Source: Scatophagus argus (lineage: Eukaryota; Chordata; Actinopteri; Scatophagidae). From it: DNA of 64,000 nucleotides. A program made the translations under genes and the position numbers. Positions 1-13,370 of the stretch are shown one piece after another; the stretch's first letter is position 1, and the number at the start of each line of letters is the position of its first letter. The stretch spans positions 5,696,501 through 5,760,500 of the forward strand of contig NC_058496.1 in NCBI RefSeq assembly GCF_020382885.2, read 5' to 3'. The notes under the pieces were generated by a model that was not told the DNA's origin, did no database searches, and saw nothing but the letters and a program-made list of their open reading frames with translations.

Positions 1-96
1 CAAACTGCAGGGCACACAGTTGACATTGCCGTTATTGAATAGCTTTTCCATGTAAATACAAATGCATTTAAAGTTAAACGCAGTTAAAAAAGACGT

Positions 97-260
97 ATTC
101 AATTCAATTCAATTTTCTTTAAAGTGCCAATTCATAACACAGTTATCTCAAGACATTTTACAGGGGTGTAAACATCAACAAAAAAGAAGAGAATCAGAGA
201 GAAACAGGTCCCAGGGCAAAACCTCACACTGAGTAAGCACATATGGCAGCAGAGTTTATT
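97..260 (+). repeat. Teleost interspersed repeat fragment
   Basis: The block starts with a triplicated ATTCA-like run and continues with a GTGCCAATTCATAACA-like segment. I recognise this as an abundant fish interspersed repeat, whose usual form starts with a (TTCAA)n run and a GCGCCAATTCACAACA-like core. The copy is degraded. I do not assert a family name. Confidence 0.45.
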
Positions 261-3200
261 CCTAAATCTTATACAACATTGCAATTCTAAAAAGTCAACT
301 CTAAAGCGATTATTGGGAGCAAAAAGACAGATATTGGATGGAACATAACATTAAAGCCTTGTGACGTACTACACGGTCACTGACCACTGATGAGCCACAG
401 GTCAACCCATTAGACGTGTTTTGTGCAGGGTCAGGTCAGCGTACATGAAAATACAAGTTCAGGTGAGCAGGTCTGTGAGTGAAAAAGCAGCACTGCATGT
501 AAACTATTAAAGTGCTTCCTCCAGGTTGAATGCTTTAATTGATGATGTATGTTCTGTATGACCCGATAAAGTTGTTTTCACATTGCTCTTTGAAAAACAC
601 ATTTTAAGGGGCTGGACATCACAAATAGTTTGGAAGCCAATCTTGGTCCAATAATCAGCATGCATTGTGAAGTAAGTGTGATGTTTAAAGGTGGAGCCTC
701 CGGTGGACATGGACTGAGAATGGACTTTATACAGTGAACAACAACCTGTGACCAGCAATTAAACTTGTGAAATAAAACCGACTTGCATATTTATATACTC
801 TGGATTTTTTTTTAATGAAGCAGCAGGTGGAATTTGGCAGACACACGTTAGACATTTTTTATGTATGCCTTCATAACTTACAGAAACAGTATGTGCAGTA
901 GTTCACCTTCCACCATCACTGTCACTTCTTTACGTGAACTCGGCCATTAAGAACACAATTTTTAACAATTCATCGGTTTATACCTAAAAAGCCTAAATGA
1001 GACACAGTGCGTTCAGTGCTGACCCTAGCAGCAGTCCTCAGTCCTGACGATTCAAGTGTTGATTAGCACAAACATTTTTATGGGTCAGGCGGTGCACCCA
1101 CCCTCTCATAACGAGTCCGGTGGGCGAGGAGAGTAAAAAAACCCTGACGCCCACATCACAACCAGCCACAAAACACACCAGTCTTCTCTCACTGAAGCAC
1201 CAGTTTGAAAGAAACAGCTAGATAAAGATGCATCCAGATGCTTCCAGACCTCGCTAATTTTTGTAAAAAAGCCTTCACATGAGATGACTAAATGCTTATC
1301 TATTGACCTGCTGTGCCGAACTTATTTCCGATGTCTTCATATTCTTTGATTTCCTTTAAAACTCGCCACAAAGACAAAAAGGCAAAGGATTCTGAAAGAG
1401 ACAAGACAAAGGCTCAAGTGACATTGGCTGGCTAGATCATTGGGCACTGAGCCCAAAGTGACCCCACACCAACACCTTCTCCTTAGGCTTTGTGACAAGC
1501 CACTAAAAGAAAAAGCAATCCGTTATCATTCAGCTGTGAAGACAGCGCTCTGTCGCCACTGTTATTTTTATAATGTCCGACATGCAGGATGATTAAATAA
1601 ACAAAACATGCTTTTGTGTGAAAAATTCTCTTTATCCAGCTCTGCTCAGCCATGATCAGGTGCACCCTTCCACACCAATGTATCAGCACAGCAGCAGTCG
1701 TGCCTGCAGTCTGGCTGTCTGCTCCATGCTGGGATGGCAAGCCGATAGGCAATCTGATAGATAAGTAAGTCTGAATCTCTTTTATTACCTTTGTAAGAAA
1801 ACTGAATTTGCCACATTATCTCAACCGTTGGGTCTTGTATGTGTCACGTCAATATTACTTTAAAAACAGGATGATCTTGAACATTGTTGAAGTCTCCTGC
1901 CCTCCTAGCAATACTGTCCTGCCCCACCATATTTTCCTGTGTGCAAAAATCTCTTCTCTCTTATTTTTCTTCACATGGCATTGGCCTATTTCGATACATT
2001 AAGAATGAATTACATTTGTTTGATCCTGACCTCGGCACTCCATATTATTTGCTGCATGACATGTTAGGAATATTGGAATCTCCCCTTAATATAAAGTTTT
2101 ACTATATTTACTATAAGTTGCTTGAAGCCTCCATTAAGAGTTTAAAATGTACGCACTGTGAATCATCACAATGCAAACTCTTTTTACTCAAGTATAGTCT
2201 ATAAAATTAGCAGTCCCTCAGCTTTATTCCAGCCTCTGACTGTAAAGTTTGCCTCCAGCAAACAGAACCTCACTGCATGTGAATTTATGAATATCTCACA
2301 GTCTGTTGACTCAAGAGCACCCAGAGACACAAGACATGCAAGACAACAGTTAAAGCTAATCAAAAGCCACGTTATGACTGGACACACAAACCCTAAGCTG
2401 AAAAACCACACTCCTTGATTTAACCTCTGACTCACAGATGGTCACTATGAATATTCAGAGAAAAACAAAACTGAAAGAGAAATTGAAAAAATAACCCAAC
2501 AAATGCTGTCCTTTTGCTTTCATCCATTAAACAAACACTTAGGCCAAGCTTGTAAGATGCTGTTACACCAATAAGTAAATTCATGTTAAAGAACACTCCA
2601 AGAAAATGAAGATCAGTACAGGCACATTTTAAGATGCCCATTTGTACTGGAACATTTCTAGTGGCCAGTTTTTCACAAGTGGAGCTGCAGTAAATTTTGG
2701 CAGTCAAGTTCCACTCTCTAAATCAGTCCTACAGCTGCTAAGGTCCAGTCTCTTCTGTAACCACCAAATTCACTGATTGCTGCATTTTACTGAAAAGAAG
2801 TCCAATGGAAAACACATGCAATGGGTGCTTAAATAAACGACTAATCCTTGTAAGCATTTCTCCAACTTGCATTCTGCTCCAGTATTAAAAACTCTCTACA
2901 CAGCCAGAGATACTAACTTCAATATCAAAGGGAGGAGAAGCACTCAGCTCAGTCGTTTGCTAAGTAAATGGGGGTGTCCCAAACACTTCTCCTGTCATTC
3001 CCCACCAATCAAGCACGGCACCGGTTCTGGAAAACACTAATCAAACTGTTAAGAACAAACATCAATGATTTGTTAACACGAACACAAGTGTCCCGAAATA
3101 ATGAAGCACTTTCAGTTAAATTAAGCATAAGAATCAAGAAAAGCCATAGCATGTGCACTTAACCACAGTTTGTGCAACTAGGTTCATATCATCTGCTTGG

Positions 3201-6200
3201 TGGCAAAAAATAACAGCAGATCTGACAAAATTATTTTAGGAAGCAGGACAAAGGTGACATTAGGCAGCGCACCACTTGTTTAATTCAGCATGATGCTATT
3301 ATTCAGGTGAAATCTAAGCTCCAGAGAGGACAAACACCTCTATAGTCAGTACAGAGCTGCAGTCCGCGGTCGGGATATTGTCTTTTGTAATGGTTCAAGT
3401 CTGGCAAATGTGTGCTAACTTAGCTAATGTGAAACCAAAATCAGGTATCAATGTGACAATAAGTAAATAAACTCATTAAAGGAGCCTTGGGGTGGGCTTT
3501 CAGCCACAATGGTTAATACTCATGTCACAGGTGCAGCACACATTGCACAGGAAACAACACTCCAGTCACAAACTGGAATAATAAGAAGCTCCCATGTATA
3601 TTTGTTAGTATGCGGTACATCAGAATGTACAGCCATGCTCCCATATTGATCTTAATGGGCTGCAGGAACACTTATGACTCAGAGACTATTGGGACAGCTT
3701 CATCTATGCTACAAGGGAAACTCATTTGCAAATATTCAATATCCACTCACCACTGAGGAAGTGGGGTCTACATTGAGTTGCAAATGATCTATACTTGATT
3801 AGCATGAGGCGCAGGGGAAAATATCCCACAGCCTTTGGTCACCATGTGTTGTTTTGTCTGAAAAGAACGGCCACTGCTGTATTATATTTGTCTGTCTGTC
3901 TGTCTCAGACTAGGTTTGTCCCTGCTTTGATCTCATGCATGTGACCCTATTATAAAAGCTGTCATAGCTCAGCTGCTAGGTTGTTAAATTTCGAGAGCGT
4001 CCAGGCTGAAGGTTGGAGAAGGATAAGTGGCAGACACAGGAATCGTAAACAAGAAAATTACACTCAGTCTACTACCTTTCACTTAAATAATACAAACCCG
4101 TAACTGTTTGCTAATAATCAACAAATATCAGAAAGAAGGCTATTGTTGGATGTCATCCGTAATTTGACCAAGCTGCTTACCCATATATACAACCTCCCTG
4201 CACACAACCTTATCCACCAAGCTACAGCTGTGGTCTGACTTTACTTAGTGATGATTAATCTATGTGGGAGGGCAGCTTTCAAAGATCGAAAGCTAAATCC
4301 ATGGCTCCATCTATTGATTTAAATGGTGGCCCATCTCTACCTGCTCTACACTAACTAATTATTATGTCTGCCACTGCTTTTGGCCTTTGTTAAATATATG
4401 TATAGTGCAAGCTTATTATTGCTGTACAAGAGAAGCAGGAGGGAGTGGATGTCTTAATCTGTTCAGAGAATAATACCAGAGTCCCAGATCTCTTTTCTCT
4501 CTTTGTGCTGCCATTCGTAAAGGCATGTCAGACTTGTGAGTCATTTAACGGTGCACACTGTCCTGCTTTACCTCATTTAGACGAGTGAGTCTATGGCACA
4601 TGTATACCTTATTTTCATGTGCTTTATAGTGTGCGTGCGGGTTTGTGTGTGTGTGTATGAGACTATGTAATGGACCTAGCTGAGACTGGAAACAACGCTA
4701 GAGGGTAAAACAATGTCACAGTCCAGAGGCCCCATCTTGCAGTACGCAGACTGTTCTTCTGACAGGCCTGAGATATATTTTTGATTTGTCCTCAGAAAGC
4801 TCTTGTGAGGAAAGAGTGTCGTTGTTAGAGACGCCAGGACAATCACAGAAAGCCAGATCTCAGATCAGTCAGAAAGAGACAATGTAGGTAAGGTTATCTC
4901 TCAAGGACAAACTGTGGAAGGAAAGAGGGAACAAGCTTTTTTTGGATCACTGAGGGCAATGGCTGACAAATACACCAGGTTTGTGACCTTGCAGTAGGAT
5001 AATTCAATCAAGGTACAGAGGCATAGAGGAGACTGATCAACCTCATTTAAAGGGTTGCTTTTGATCAAGTGACGTCTTATCTGGCTGTTGAATTTAGTAC
5101 TCAAAGGCTTAGCCGACAGCTGAAAATTAACAAGTCTAATAAACAAAACGTCGATTCCAGCCTCTACAGAGTGAGGACTTGCAGTTTTTCTGTATTTTAA
5201 TCTAAACTGAATGTCTTGCTCAGACAAAACAAAGGTTCACTCACAGTCTGATTCTTACATTTTGTAATTTATTGATGAGATAATCCAGTCCTAAATCTCC
5301 AGCTGAGGCTGCTGAAGCAGCACATCAACTTTGGGAGTGAACTGCTCCCTAAGTTTTGAAAGTTTACTGTGTATTTGTCTAATCAGTCTGTTCCGTCTTT
5401 TTACATTTCCCCCTTTCTCTTTCCTCCTCTTTCAGCTCTTGCAGTGATACAATAAATTCTTGATTAACGTCCATCAAACAAAGGGCTGAGGAAGAGTATT
5501 TGAATAACTCAAGTTCTTCTAAAACTATGAAGAACTACATAAAGGATCAAATACAATTTTTAAAAGGAAACTATAGAAAGAATCTGGTAAGACAGTGAAG
5601 TATCCAGAGGCAAATATTTCAAGACTGAAAAAAGCCTATGTTATTTATTCTTGAAGCTTTTTCTGGGGAAATAATAAACAGAAAGCAAGGATACGTTGGT
5701 GCTGTCAGGTAACGATTTCATAACATGGCTAACAGATAGATAAAACACATTCATACAGCTTCCATATCTTAAAATGCTGCCAGCCCCTGCAAACACAGAC
5801 GGAGCTGAAGGAAAGTGCTTTTATAAAACACTGGGAACAAACTGATCCATCGCGCTACCTCTTACGGCTGTGCGTATGTTTATCAAATATAAATTTGCTG
5901 CTCTCAATTGCACTTTTCTACAGGTGAAAGCACTCTAGTCTTCTATTACAGGTACTTTCAAAGACTTCCGTGGCAGAGAAACAGGCATTCTCGCATGTGT
6001 GGGAGTCACACACCAGGCACTACAAGACACTTAATCACAAAGTGAGAGCTAAAACCCATCAACATCTCCAAATGGTGTCAGTCATACTTTCACCAGTGCG
6101 AAAATGTTTTTTTTTTCTCCAACTTCACAATCCCCGACAGCTTAGAGGTCAGCATCAATCATGTGTCTGTCAGTGTGTGTTACAGCTGAAGGTTCCCCGA

Positions 6201-8573
6201 GCTGTAATAAATCCTAATTTAAGCTGCCATCAGGACACATCCAGATGTCACAGGCTGATTCCAAGTGGCCATGATTCTGTTCTCACAACACAACTCAGAC
6301 AACAGCCGCGCCAAACACAGATTCCTACAGGATATCAGTGTGTGGCTCATTTCACAGTCACTTCATTCTCCAAAGAGGACAAGACCTAAAATCATCACAA
6401 GTATCTGATATGCAACATAAACTGAGATCTAAAAGCTCTGTTTCATGGGTCTGATATCATTTCAGTTATTGAATTAAATGTCTGGCCTTGCTCACAAACA
6501 TCTAACAAGATTATTTTGATTTTAGTCAACAAACATTCACTGAAAACTGATGGAGCAACCAGCAAACATTCTTAACAGTTTTTAACATAAGGCACTGAAG
6601 GTACATTTAGTCACTCTAGAATTCTGAGTTGTGTATCATTTATTATTTAACACTGTACATCTTGCAGTATTTGAGAACTCAACTCTGTCGTTTAAAAGGA
6701 TAAAGCACTTGTCCAGATCACGCTCATCCAAAAACAGGTGTATTACCTCCAAACATTGCCATTCAGCTCGTCTGTGAGACACTTCCACAAATGAAAATAC
6801 CTACCACATGTTCTACATAACATTTACATGTATTTAGCATTAGGTTGTGAGTGTATAGGCTGTGTGACACAAAAACCTACTTCCCTGGTAAGTATGTGTT
6901 AAATATTTTAAACTACTCCATCTGAGCATGAGGAAGAAAGAAAATACACTGATAACTAGAATGAGAGTTTCAGGGTTAACAGCACAAAATACAGAGACTG
7001 AGATTTTTTTGTCTATGATAGCCTGTTCTGTTGAGATAAAGTATAACTATAAAAACGGTAATAAAAACAATGCTGCATGCTCTGCTTACTAAAATTAATT
7101 GCATATTCAAAGGGCAAGTACAAACACACTTTGAGTCTCTTCCGTGCAGACAAAGATACAACCTAAACATACTGATCCTACTCAGGTACAAAGTGGGCTG
7201 CAGGACCGGTTCAGGATTGCGACTGTAAACACGAGAAAACGTTTTCTATTTTGTGCGTAGTTCGAGTCTACTTCCTGCTCACGGTGATGATTGCTGGAGA
7301 AGTGCAGTTAGCTCATACAGCCTATAAGTCTATGGCCTGACTTACCTGCAACCATAAATAAAATATGAATAATTAACAGTTTAAATGACACATTAACGAT
7401 GTTGTTTTTTTTCTGTACTTTGACGTGTTCTTGAAATTTTCGATTAAAAATGCACGGGCTACTAGTTTAATGCTAACTGATGTATTACACTTATTTTGAT
7501 TAATAATGTGTACTTTTATATGACATTCGGCAGCTGCTTCAATGTGATGTGACCCAGTGACTCAACATGAATATGAAAAAGCATTTTTACACTGGCCAAT
7601 TATGAGTCACCTCCTCCTACTAAGTGCTTCTTCAATTTTATAGAATTTTTTTATGAAAAACAGGATGTTTTTCATGTAGGCTAATGTGACTCGGTGACTC
7701 AAAATCAGCATCAAAATGTAGTTTTGGTTAGCTTTATTTATTTATTTGTTTGTCTGTCAAAGGGTGATCTTCTTTCAGATATATTGAATGGTACCCTAAA
7801 CAGATAATGTGTTCAGATGCCAGTGTAGACTACACAAAGTAGCAAATTGACTGATTGAAAGTGAAACTGAGGATGGCTTACAGGCTGATAAAATAACAGT
7901 TTAGTTAATGTGGCCAAACCCATTTAAGTCTCAATAGCCTAAAGAAAGAAAAACGGCCATCAGGAATCCCATTGAGGAGCAAAAACCTCCATCACACCAA
8001 ACACGACAGCCTGAGTGGAAAGAAATAAATGCAAGCACAGCTCCAGTTCGCCCACTGGCTTAGTTTCAGTGCCACAGAAAAAGTACTCTTAGAGCAGCCC
8101 AAAGGCAGTTTAGAGGAAAAGTTATTTACAGATGATTTAAATTGCTTCCCCAATCAGTTGACGTGAGATTTTAGATACTGCAGGCCTAGATGAATGCATG
8201 TGTATTCATTCATTTTCAGAATCATTTATCAGAAATCCAAATCAGGAGGTGGCATGATCTGACCTGAGACAGGAACGACAGCAAAAACAGGAGGACATGC
8301 CTCCTCAGGTGCCATCACTTATTGTTACATATACACTGCCTTCCTCTCTTTGTTCTTTCGTCTGACTCCAGTCATGACGTGTGTGTTCTGTAAGTTCAAT
8401 TCTTTATTTAATGATTTCTTATTGCACACAGATTCTGTGGAGATTTGATCTAATGTTAATCATTTTATTGTCTTCTTGCAGCGCCTAAACCACACATACT
8501 AACCCAAAGAAACCACAAAAGGAAAATGAAGGAAAATGAAACCGCTCTGCATTGTTGCATCTATGGGTCTCTG

Positions 8574-8601
8574 ACACACACCCACACACACACACACACA
8601 C
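8574..8601. repeat. (CA)n microsatellite
   Basis: Uninterrupted CA dinucleotides apart from a short CCC interruption near the left end. Simple sequence inside mctp1 intron 1. Confidence 0.85.
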
Positions 8602-9456
8602 TTTAGCCTGTTCGCCAGCAATTATGTCAGCAGTCTAAGACCTGTATTTACAGTTTCTTTGCTGCTGTTGCAAGATCAGGACAGAGTAAAGCATCTAAAC
8701 CAAAAATAAGACCCCCTTTAAACCCCAGTCAGTAGTTTAAAGTTATATTGTACGTGACACTGGGCTTCTAGCGCATCAGTCAGGTAATGATAAATGGGCA
8801 GCACTGCTTGACACTGAAGGTTAAAGAGCTAACCACACCAAAGAAGGTCAAAAGAACTTAGCTCATCTGACAATCTGTTCCATCAATGTGATGCATTATA
8901 TACATTTAGTAAAGCGTCTATAGAGCCAATAAAACCAATTTAGGGGTTGTTTATTCCCTTGGGAGGAATTCAGTTTTTCTCCCCATGAAATAATTAAGCC
9001 CTTATTTCTTTCCTCTATTGAGTCAATAATGAAATTACTTCCAGAACTTGGCATTAATCCCTCCCATCACTTACGTTCCAGCTCAAAATATGAAAGGCAT
9101 TTTGCTTGTTAGGTATCATATATTCTTATTTCATTTATGAAATTGTCGCTTGGAGCTTTATGCTCTCATTTCAGTAATGAGAATGTGTCGACACTCACCT
9201 AATGCTGGATTTGTGGATGACTGTAAAAGTGTGCGACTTTCAGTTAGAATCCTTGTTTAGGCAGCACATACTGTTAGTGCATCATCAGTATGCAAGTGAA
9301 TGCAGTTGACATGCATGCACAAAAATGCACATGCAAGTGCATCAAGCATAAATTTTTAGCTTGATTATCTGCCTGTGTGTTTTGATGTCCAGTTTATTTG
9401 CTGATTTCTTTGTCATATGACCCTTTCCCTTCCCTCCAGATATTAATAAAGAATGC

Positions 9457-9660
9457 CTAATCTCATCTCATCTACTATAATCTCCTCTCTCCACTTCTTC
9501 TCCTCCAACCTTAATCTGCTCTTATCACACCACGCCATCATCTCTCATCTTATCACCCCTAACCCCATCTGGTCTTTCTTCATCACCTTTATTTCCTGTC
9601 ATCACCAATCATCTCATATTTTCTTATTTATTTTTCCTCTTCCACATAATATCTCTACAT
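9457..9660 (+). repeat. Pyrimidine-rich low-complexity tract
   Basis: About 200 bases dominated by C and T with recurring TCATCTCATC-like and CTCCTC-like words. Open frames here are compositional artefacts. It lies directly left of the perfect inverted repeat at 9666-9703. Confidence 0.6.
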
Positions 9661-9665
9661 AAATT

Positions 9666-9703
9666 CTTAATCTATTATGCACCTCAGTACATAATAGATT
9701 AAG
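9666..9703. repeat. Perfect 14-bp inverted repeat, 10-nt loop
   Basis: The left arm CTTAATCTATTATG (9666-9679) is the exact reverse complement of CATAATAGATTAAG (9690-9703). The spacer is 10 nt. It may be the remnant of a small palindromic element or a replication-slippage palindrome. No function is inferred. Confidence 0.8.
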
Positions 9704-11143
9704 TTGTATATCTCTGCATCTATGATTGAACATGCAACCAAGCTAACAACAAATAACTACCTGTACTACAACCTGAGAGGTTCAACCTGTCACTCTCCTC
9801 TTTCCGGCTATATGGAAAATCCAACAAACGAACAACAGAAGCTTGTATAAACACGGCAACAACAGGAGGCAGCCAATGGCACACGCTGAATGCTACAACT
9901 TTATTTGGCAAAGTGAGATCTCTCTGTATTATGTAACTGACCTGGTAAGTGTTGTGATGAAGCTGCAAGATCAATTTCAGTGAAGTTATGAATATTTGCT
10001 ATTCTTTTACCTCTTCTGCTGAGTGAACGATGCTTCTCCTAGAGATTTAATGGGTAAGAGATGTTAGGCCCCAACCTCAGTGGGGAGAGAAGTGTACTTA
10101 AATGCTAAATCACATTTAGACAGGGACCTGGATGATGCTCAGCTGCAAGTCTGGAACACTTCAAGAGTGGTGAGATGAAAAGCCCTGCAATAAATGCAGA
10201 ATGTGCTGACGGGCATTCACTCTTAGTGACTCTTCAGTTTTATTTCTCTCAGCAGTACTGTTAAACATCAGAACATCACGTCTGAAATGGCATAACCCAC
10301 TGAAGGATGAGTGAATAGGATGAGTACTATCAGGAGACAAGGCGTGGACCTTAAGGACTTCTACTATTACTCTCATCAGAGAATGTCTCCATATGGTTTC
10401 ACTACTCAGACCTGTAGGGCTGCGCAACAAGCCTATTCTAGCTGACATATCCCTTTAATTCAGCTTTTCCTGGGGCACCCTGACTCAGCATGTTGAGTTG
10501 TGTGGGAATATAATTGCCATCAATCTCCAACACTGCTGGTGGTGTGCCTGATAACCATTTGCCAACCGACCACTTTTAATGAAAAGGAAAGGCTTGATGA
10601 ACCCTTTGAGCATGCATGGGCCCATTGCAGCCTCTGTCTACAGGCAAGGACACTGTGACAGATGGACTGTGAAGCAAGGGGACAATCCCTATGCAGGAAG
10701 AAAGGGAAGTGAGCTGGCAAAAAAGGAGGCTGTTAGTGACATACACGCATGTGGCCTGTAGAAATCTTATTAGGGAGTCTTTGATTAATATAACCTCACA
10801 CTGCCAAGATTATGGTGATATGGTACCAAATAAGCAATGATGTTAAGTTTGTTGGTTGTGATGGTAACATAGGCCTATACTGGTATTGACTGTAGTCATC
10901 TGGTCCCTGCAATCCTACAAGCTACAGGACAGAGTAAAGAAAGCAGTGAACTGGCGTACCGATGAGCACGTCACATGATCCGAGTGGTGAGCACCACTAT
11001 CATGAAACTTGTCTCCTTTATTTAACGCCCAGGACATTGTAGCCCAGTCTGCTCCATTAGGGACTCAAATTTTTATAACAGGCTTGCTTGATGGTAAGGG
11101 ATATTCTATCAGATGCGTGTTTTGCCACATGCTCGGTACTCAC

Positions 11144-11677
11144 AGAATCACTTGCGTTTTTACGCAGCTGCTCCTCCTCTCCCATCACCGCGGCCGGGTC
11201 CATCACGAGTTTCTCGAAGCAAGCAGAGCCGAGAGAGGAGCTCTTCTGCTGGTACATGATCAGCTGGGATACGGGGAGTTTGGGGCTTCCATGCGCCGTC
11301 AGCTCGGGTTTGCTCCCTGTGGCTCCAGAAGCTGCACCAAGGGGCTGTAGCAGAGGCTGCCCGTCGCTGCTGGTGCCGGGGACAGCGTCGCTTCCGAGGG
11401 ACTTATCCCCTTCAAAAGGCGCCGGGGTAGGGCTGCACAGATTCGGCTGAGACGACGAAAACACCCGGTCCAACTGTTTCTTTTTCTTCTTAAACATCCA
11501 CAGCCCCGATTCCTTTTTGCTGCCCTCCGCGCCCCCGCCACCACGACGTTCTGATCCCAGTTTAGGACTGAGCCAAGGCTTGGTTTTCTCCTGAAAATTC
11601 TTCCACATCCTCCGCTGGTAGGACAGAGACTCTTGCCCCTTTGCGGTGCTCTCATGCTTGGGAGATTTTTGCTCCAT
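11144..11677 (-). CDS. mctp1: MCTP1, coding exon 1 (N-terminal part only)
   Basis: MCTP1 is an ER-anchored protein with several C2 domains and two C-terminal membrane segments, acting in calcium-dependent membrane traffic. Only its first coding exon is here: 178 codons from an ATG at 11677 in a strong Kozak context (ACCATGG) to a GTGAGT donor at 11143-11138, phase 0. The segment is low-complexity and disordered, as expected upstream of the C2 domains. Two words identify it. LDRVFSSSQPNLCS lies near residues 69-82, after a lysine run. YQQKSSSLGSACFEKL lies near residues 142-157. Both match the remembered mammalian MCTP1 N-terminus. A QRRMWKNFQ motif near residue 21 matches its RLWKNLQ. The frame stays open to 11710, so a start 11 codons earlier is possible but has a weaker match. 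The rest of the gene lies left of the window. Its neighbour fam81b is divergent, as in the conserved order. Confidence 0.9.
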
Positions 11678-13325
11678 GGTGCCTGTGCAGCAGCCAGCCA
11701 GCCTGAGCACACTCTGAATAGTGGAAGGATGTCACAGTTGGGCTGCTGCAGCTCGGGGGCACTTCCACTGATGATCTGTTTAGAGCGCCAAGAAGGAGAC
11801 GCACAGTGTAATGATGAAAGGGGCTTTAGTCTCCCAATGAACCTTGCAGAATGCCTACGCAGGCAGTCAGTAAATTTATGTCACACACCATGCAGCACGA
11901 TTGTTAGGCGCCAGGCAATAATGTCGTAGATTTAAGATTTATTTTACCTCAGTGGTGAGGTTGGAGCACATGTGCAGTCACGTCAGCAAGATCACCTGAA
12001 AATGTTTGGTAAATTCTGCGTTTGGATCTTGACTTTGCGTCCCTGCTCTGTCCACCGTGCTTCGCCAGGATCTAGTCAAACTTACCCATTAATTGTTTTA
12101 TTCAAATAAAGGAGGAACGCTGCACCGCGCCTCCCTCTGGCCAGCCATGTCACTGGACTGGATAATCTGCATGCTGGTGATTGCGTAACGCAACCCGACA
12201 GTGCCTCGTGGAGATGTTTATAATTCAGACGTGGATCTCCTATCGCGCCCATCTGAGTTAGTCTCTTTTCAGTTTAATATTTGTTGTTTGTTTCAGCTAT
12301 TCTATTCACTCTCCCAAAGCTGTGACCTTTGCAAATCCAGAGCTGACAGAGAGTCTGAATCCTTAGAGGATTTAAAAACTTGTTTTCTTTTGTGCCATGT
12401 GGAGGCTGATGCACTGTAACCACGTCTGGATTTGTTCTCCCCATCAAATGGGTCAGACTTCAGTGAATGTTATCACCCCACATGCAGCAAGCAAGCAGGC
12501 AGCCCTGAGCAGCCTCTTCTGTTTTTAGATGCCATGCGGTGTGTATGATAACTCATTACATCTTCCCCTCTGGCCCTTGTTTCAGTGCTGGCCTGTTCCG
12601 TCCCCCCGGTGAACACTGTGCCCACTTCAACATAAACAAACACACAGAGACAATAATTACAAGAATGAGTAACCCTCTCCATCTAACTCGCATACACACA
12701 CACACACACTCACCTATGCAGAAGAGGTCACAAAATGACCTTTTATCTGCAAAAAAGGTCGGTGAATTTTTGACTTTGAGCAAGTAAATTACAAAGGGGC
12801 TTGTTATAAGTGGATGAACTTCATCCCACGACACAAAGGGAAGGTGAGAGTCTGAGGTCTCGTACGCTGCTTGCACGGACATTTATTAATGCGAGATATG
12901 ACCTTGGTGTCACTCGTAGGAGTGATGATGAAGATGATGAGGATAACAAAGCCTTCTCCTGAGAGTTATTGGCCTTAGCCTTTATGATGCTGACTTCTAA
13001 TCTATTTTCTTTGTTGTTGTTGTTGTTTAATCTGGACGTATGTCAAACACTGGATGAGAAGTCAATAATGAGTTTGATGTAGCTTGGGATCACTTTGCTT
13101 GATATTTCATCCACCCTACGAAATGAAACACTTTAATTACAACCAGCAGGACACTGGCAGCACCACAGTGAAGTGCCCTGAAGCCCTCTTCCAGTTAAGT
13201 AGATGGAGATGTGAGCCCGTGAGCCAAACAATCGCTTTCACCTATGGCATCGGCTTTTTTATTGGGCTAGCATGGATAACTGATGAGTCTGCAGTGGGCA
13301 AGCCTTTCTTCTTAATGGTCCTTGT

Positions 13326-13370
<45 letters not shown>

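Larger units (their letters stand above)
1..11143 (-). other. mctp1 intron 1 (no exon recognised)
   Basis: This stretch lies downstream, on the minus strand, of the mctp1 exon 1 splice donor. I looked for the C2-domain exons that should follow (GMYQLDITL-like sequence) and found none, so they lie beyond the left edge. Open frames here are short and resemble no protein I know. The region holds a repeat fragment (97-260), a CA microsatellite (8574-8601), a pyrimidine-rich tract (about 9457-9660) and a perfect hairpin (9666-9703). I see nothing else I can support. Confidence 0.7.

Noticed and set aside
5970-6389. 139-codon plus-strand open frame in mctp1 intron 1
   Set aside because: His/Gln-rich random-looking composition, no homology, and no match to the expected C2 exons.
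11009-11450. Long plus-strand open frames (113-120 codons) over mctp1 exon 1
   Set aside because: They are antisense shadows of the GC-rich mctp1 coding exon. The minus-strand frame has a Kozak start, a good donor and the family signature LDRVFSSSQPNL.
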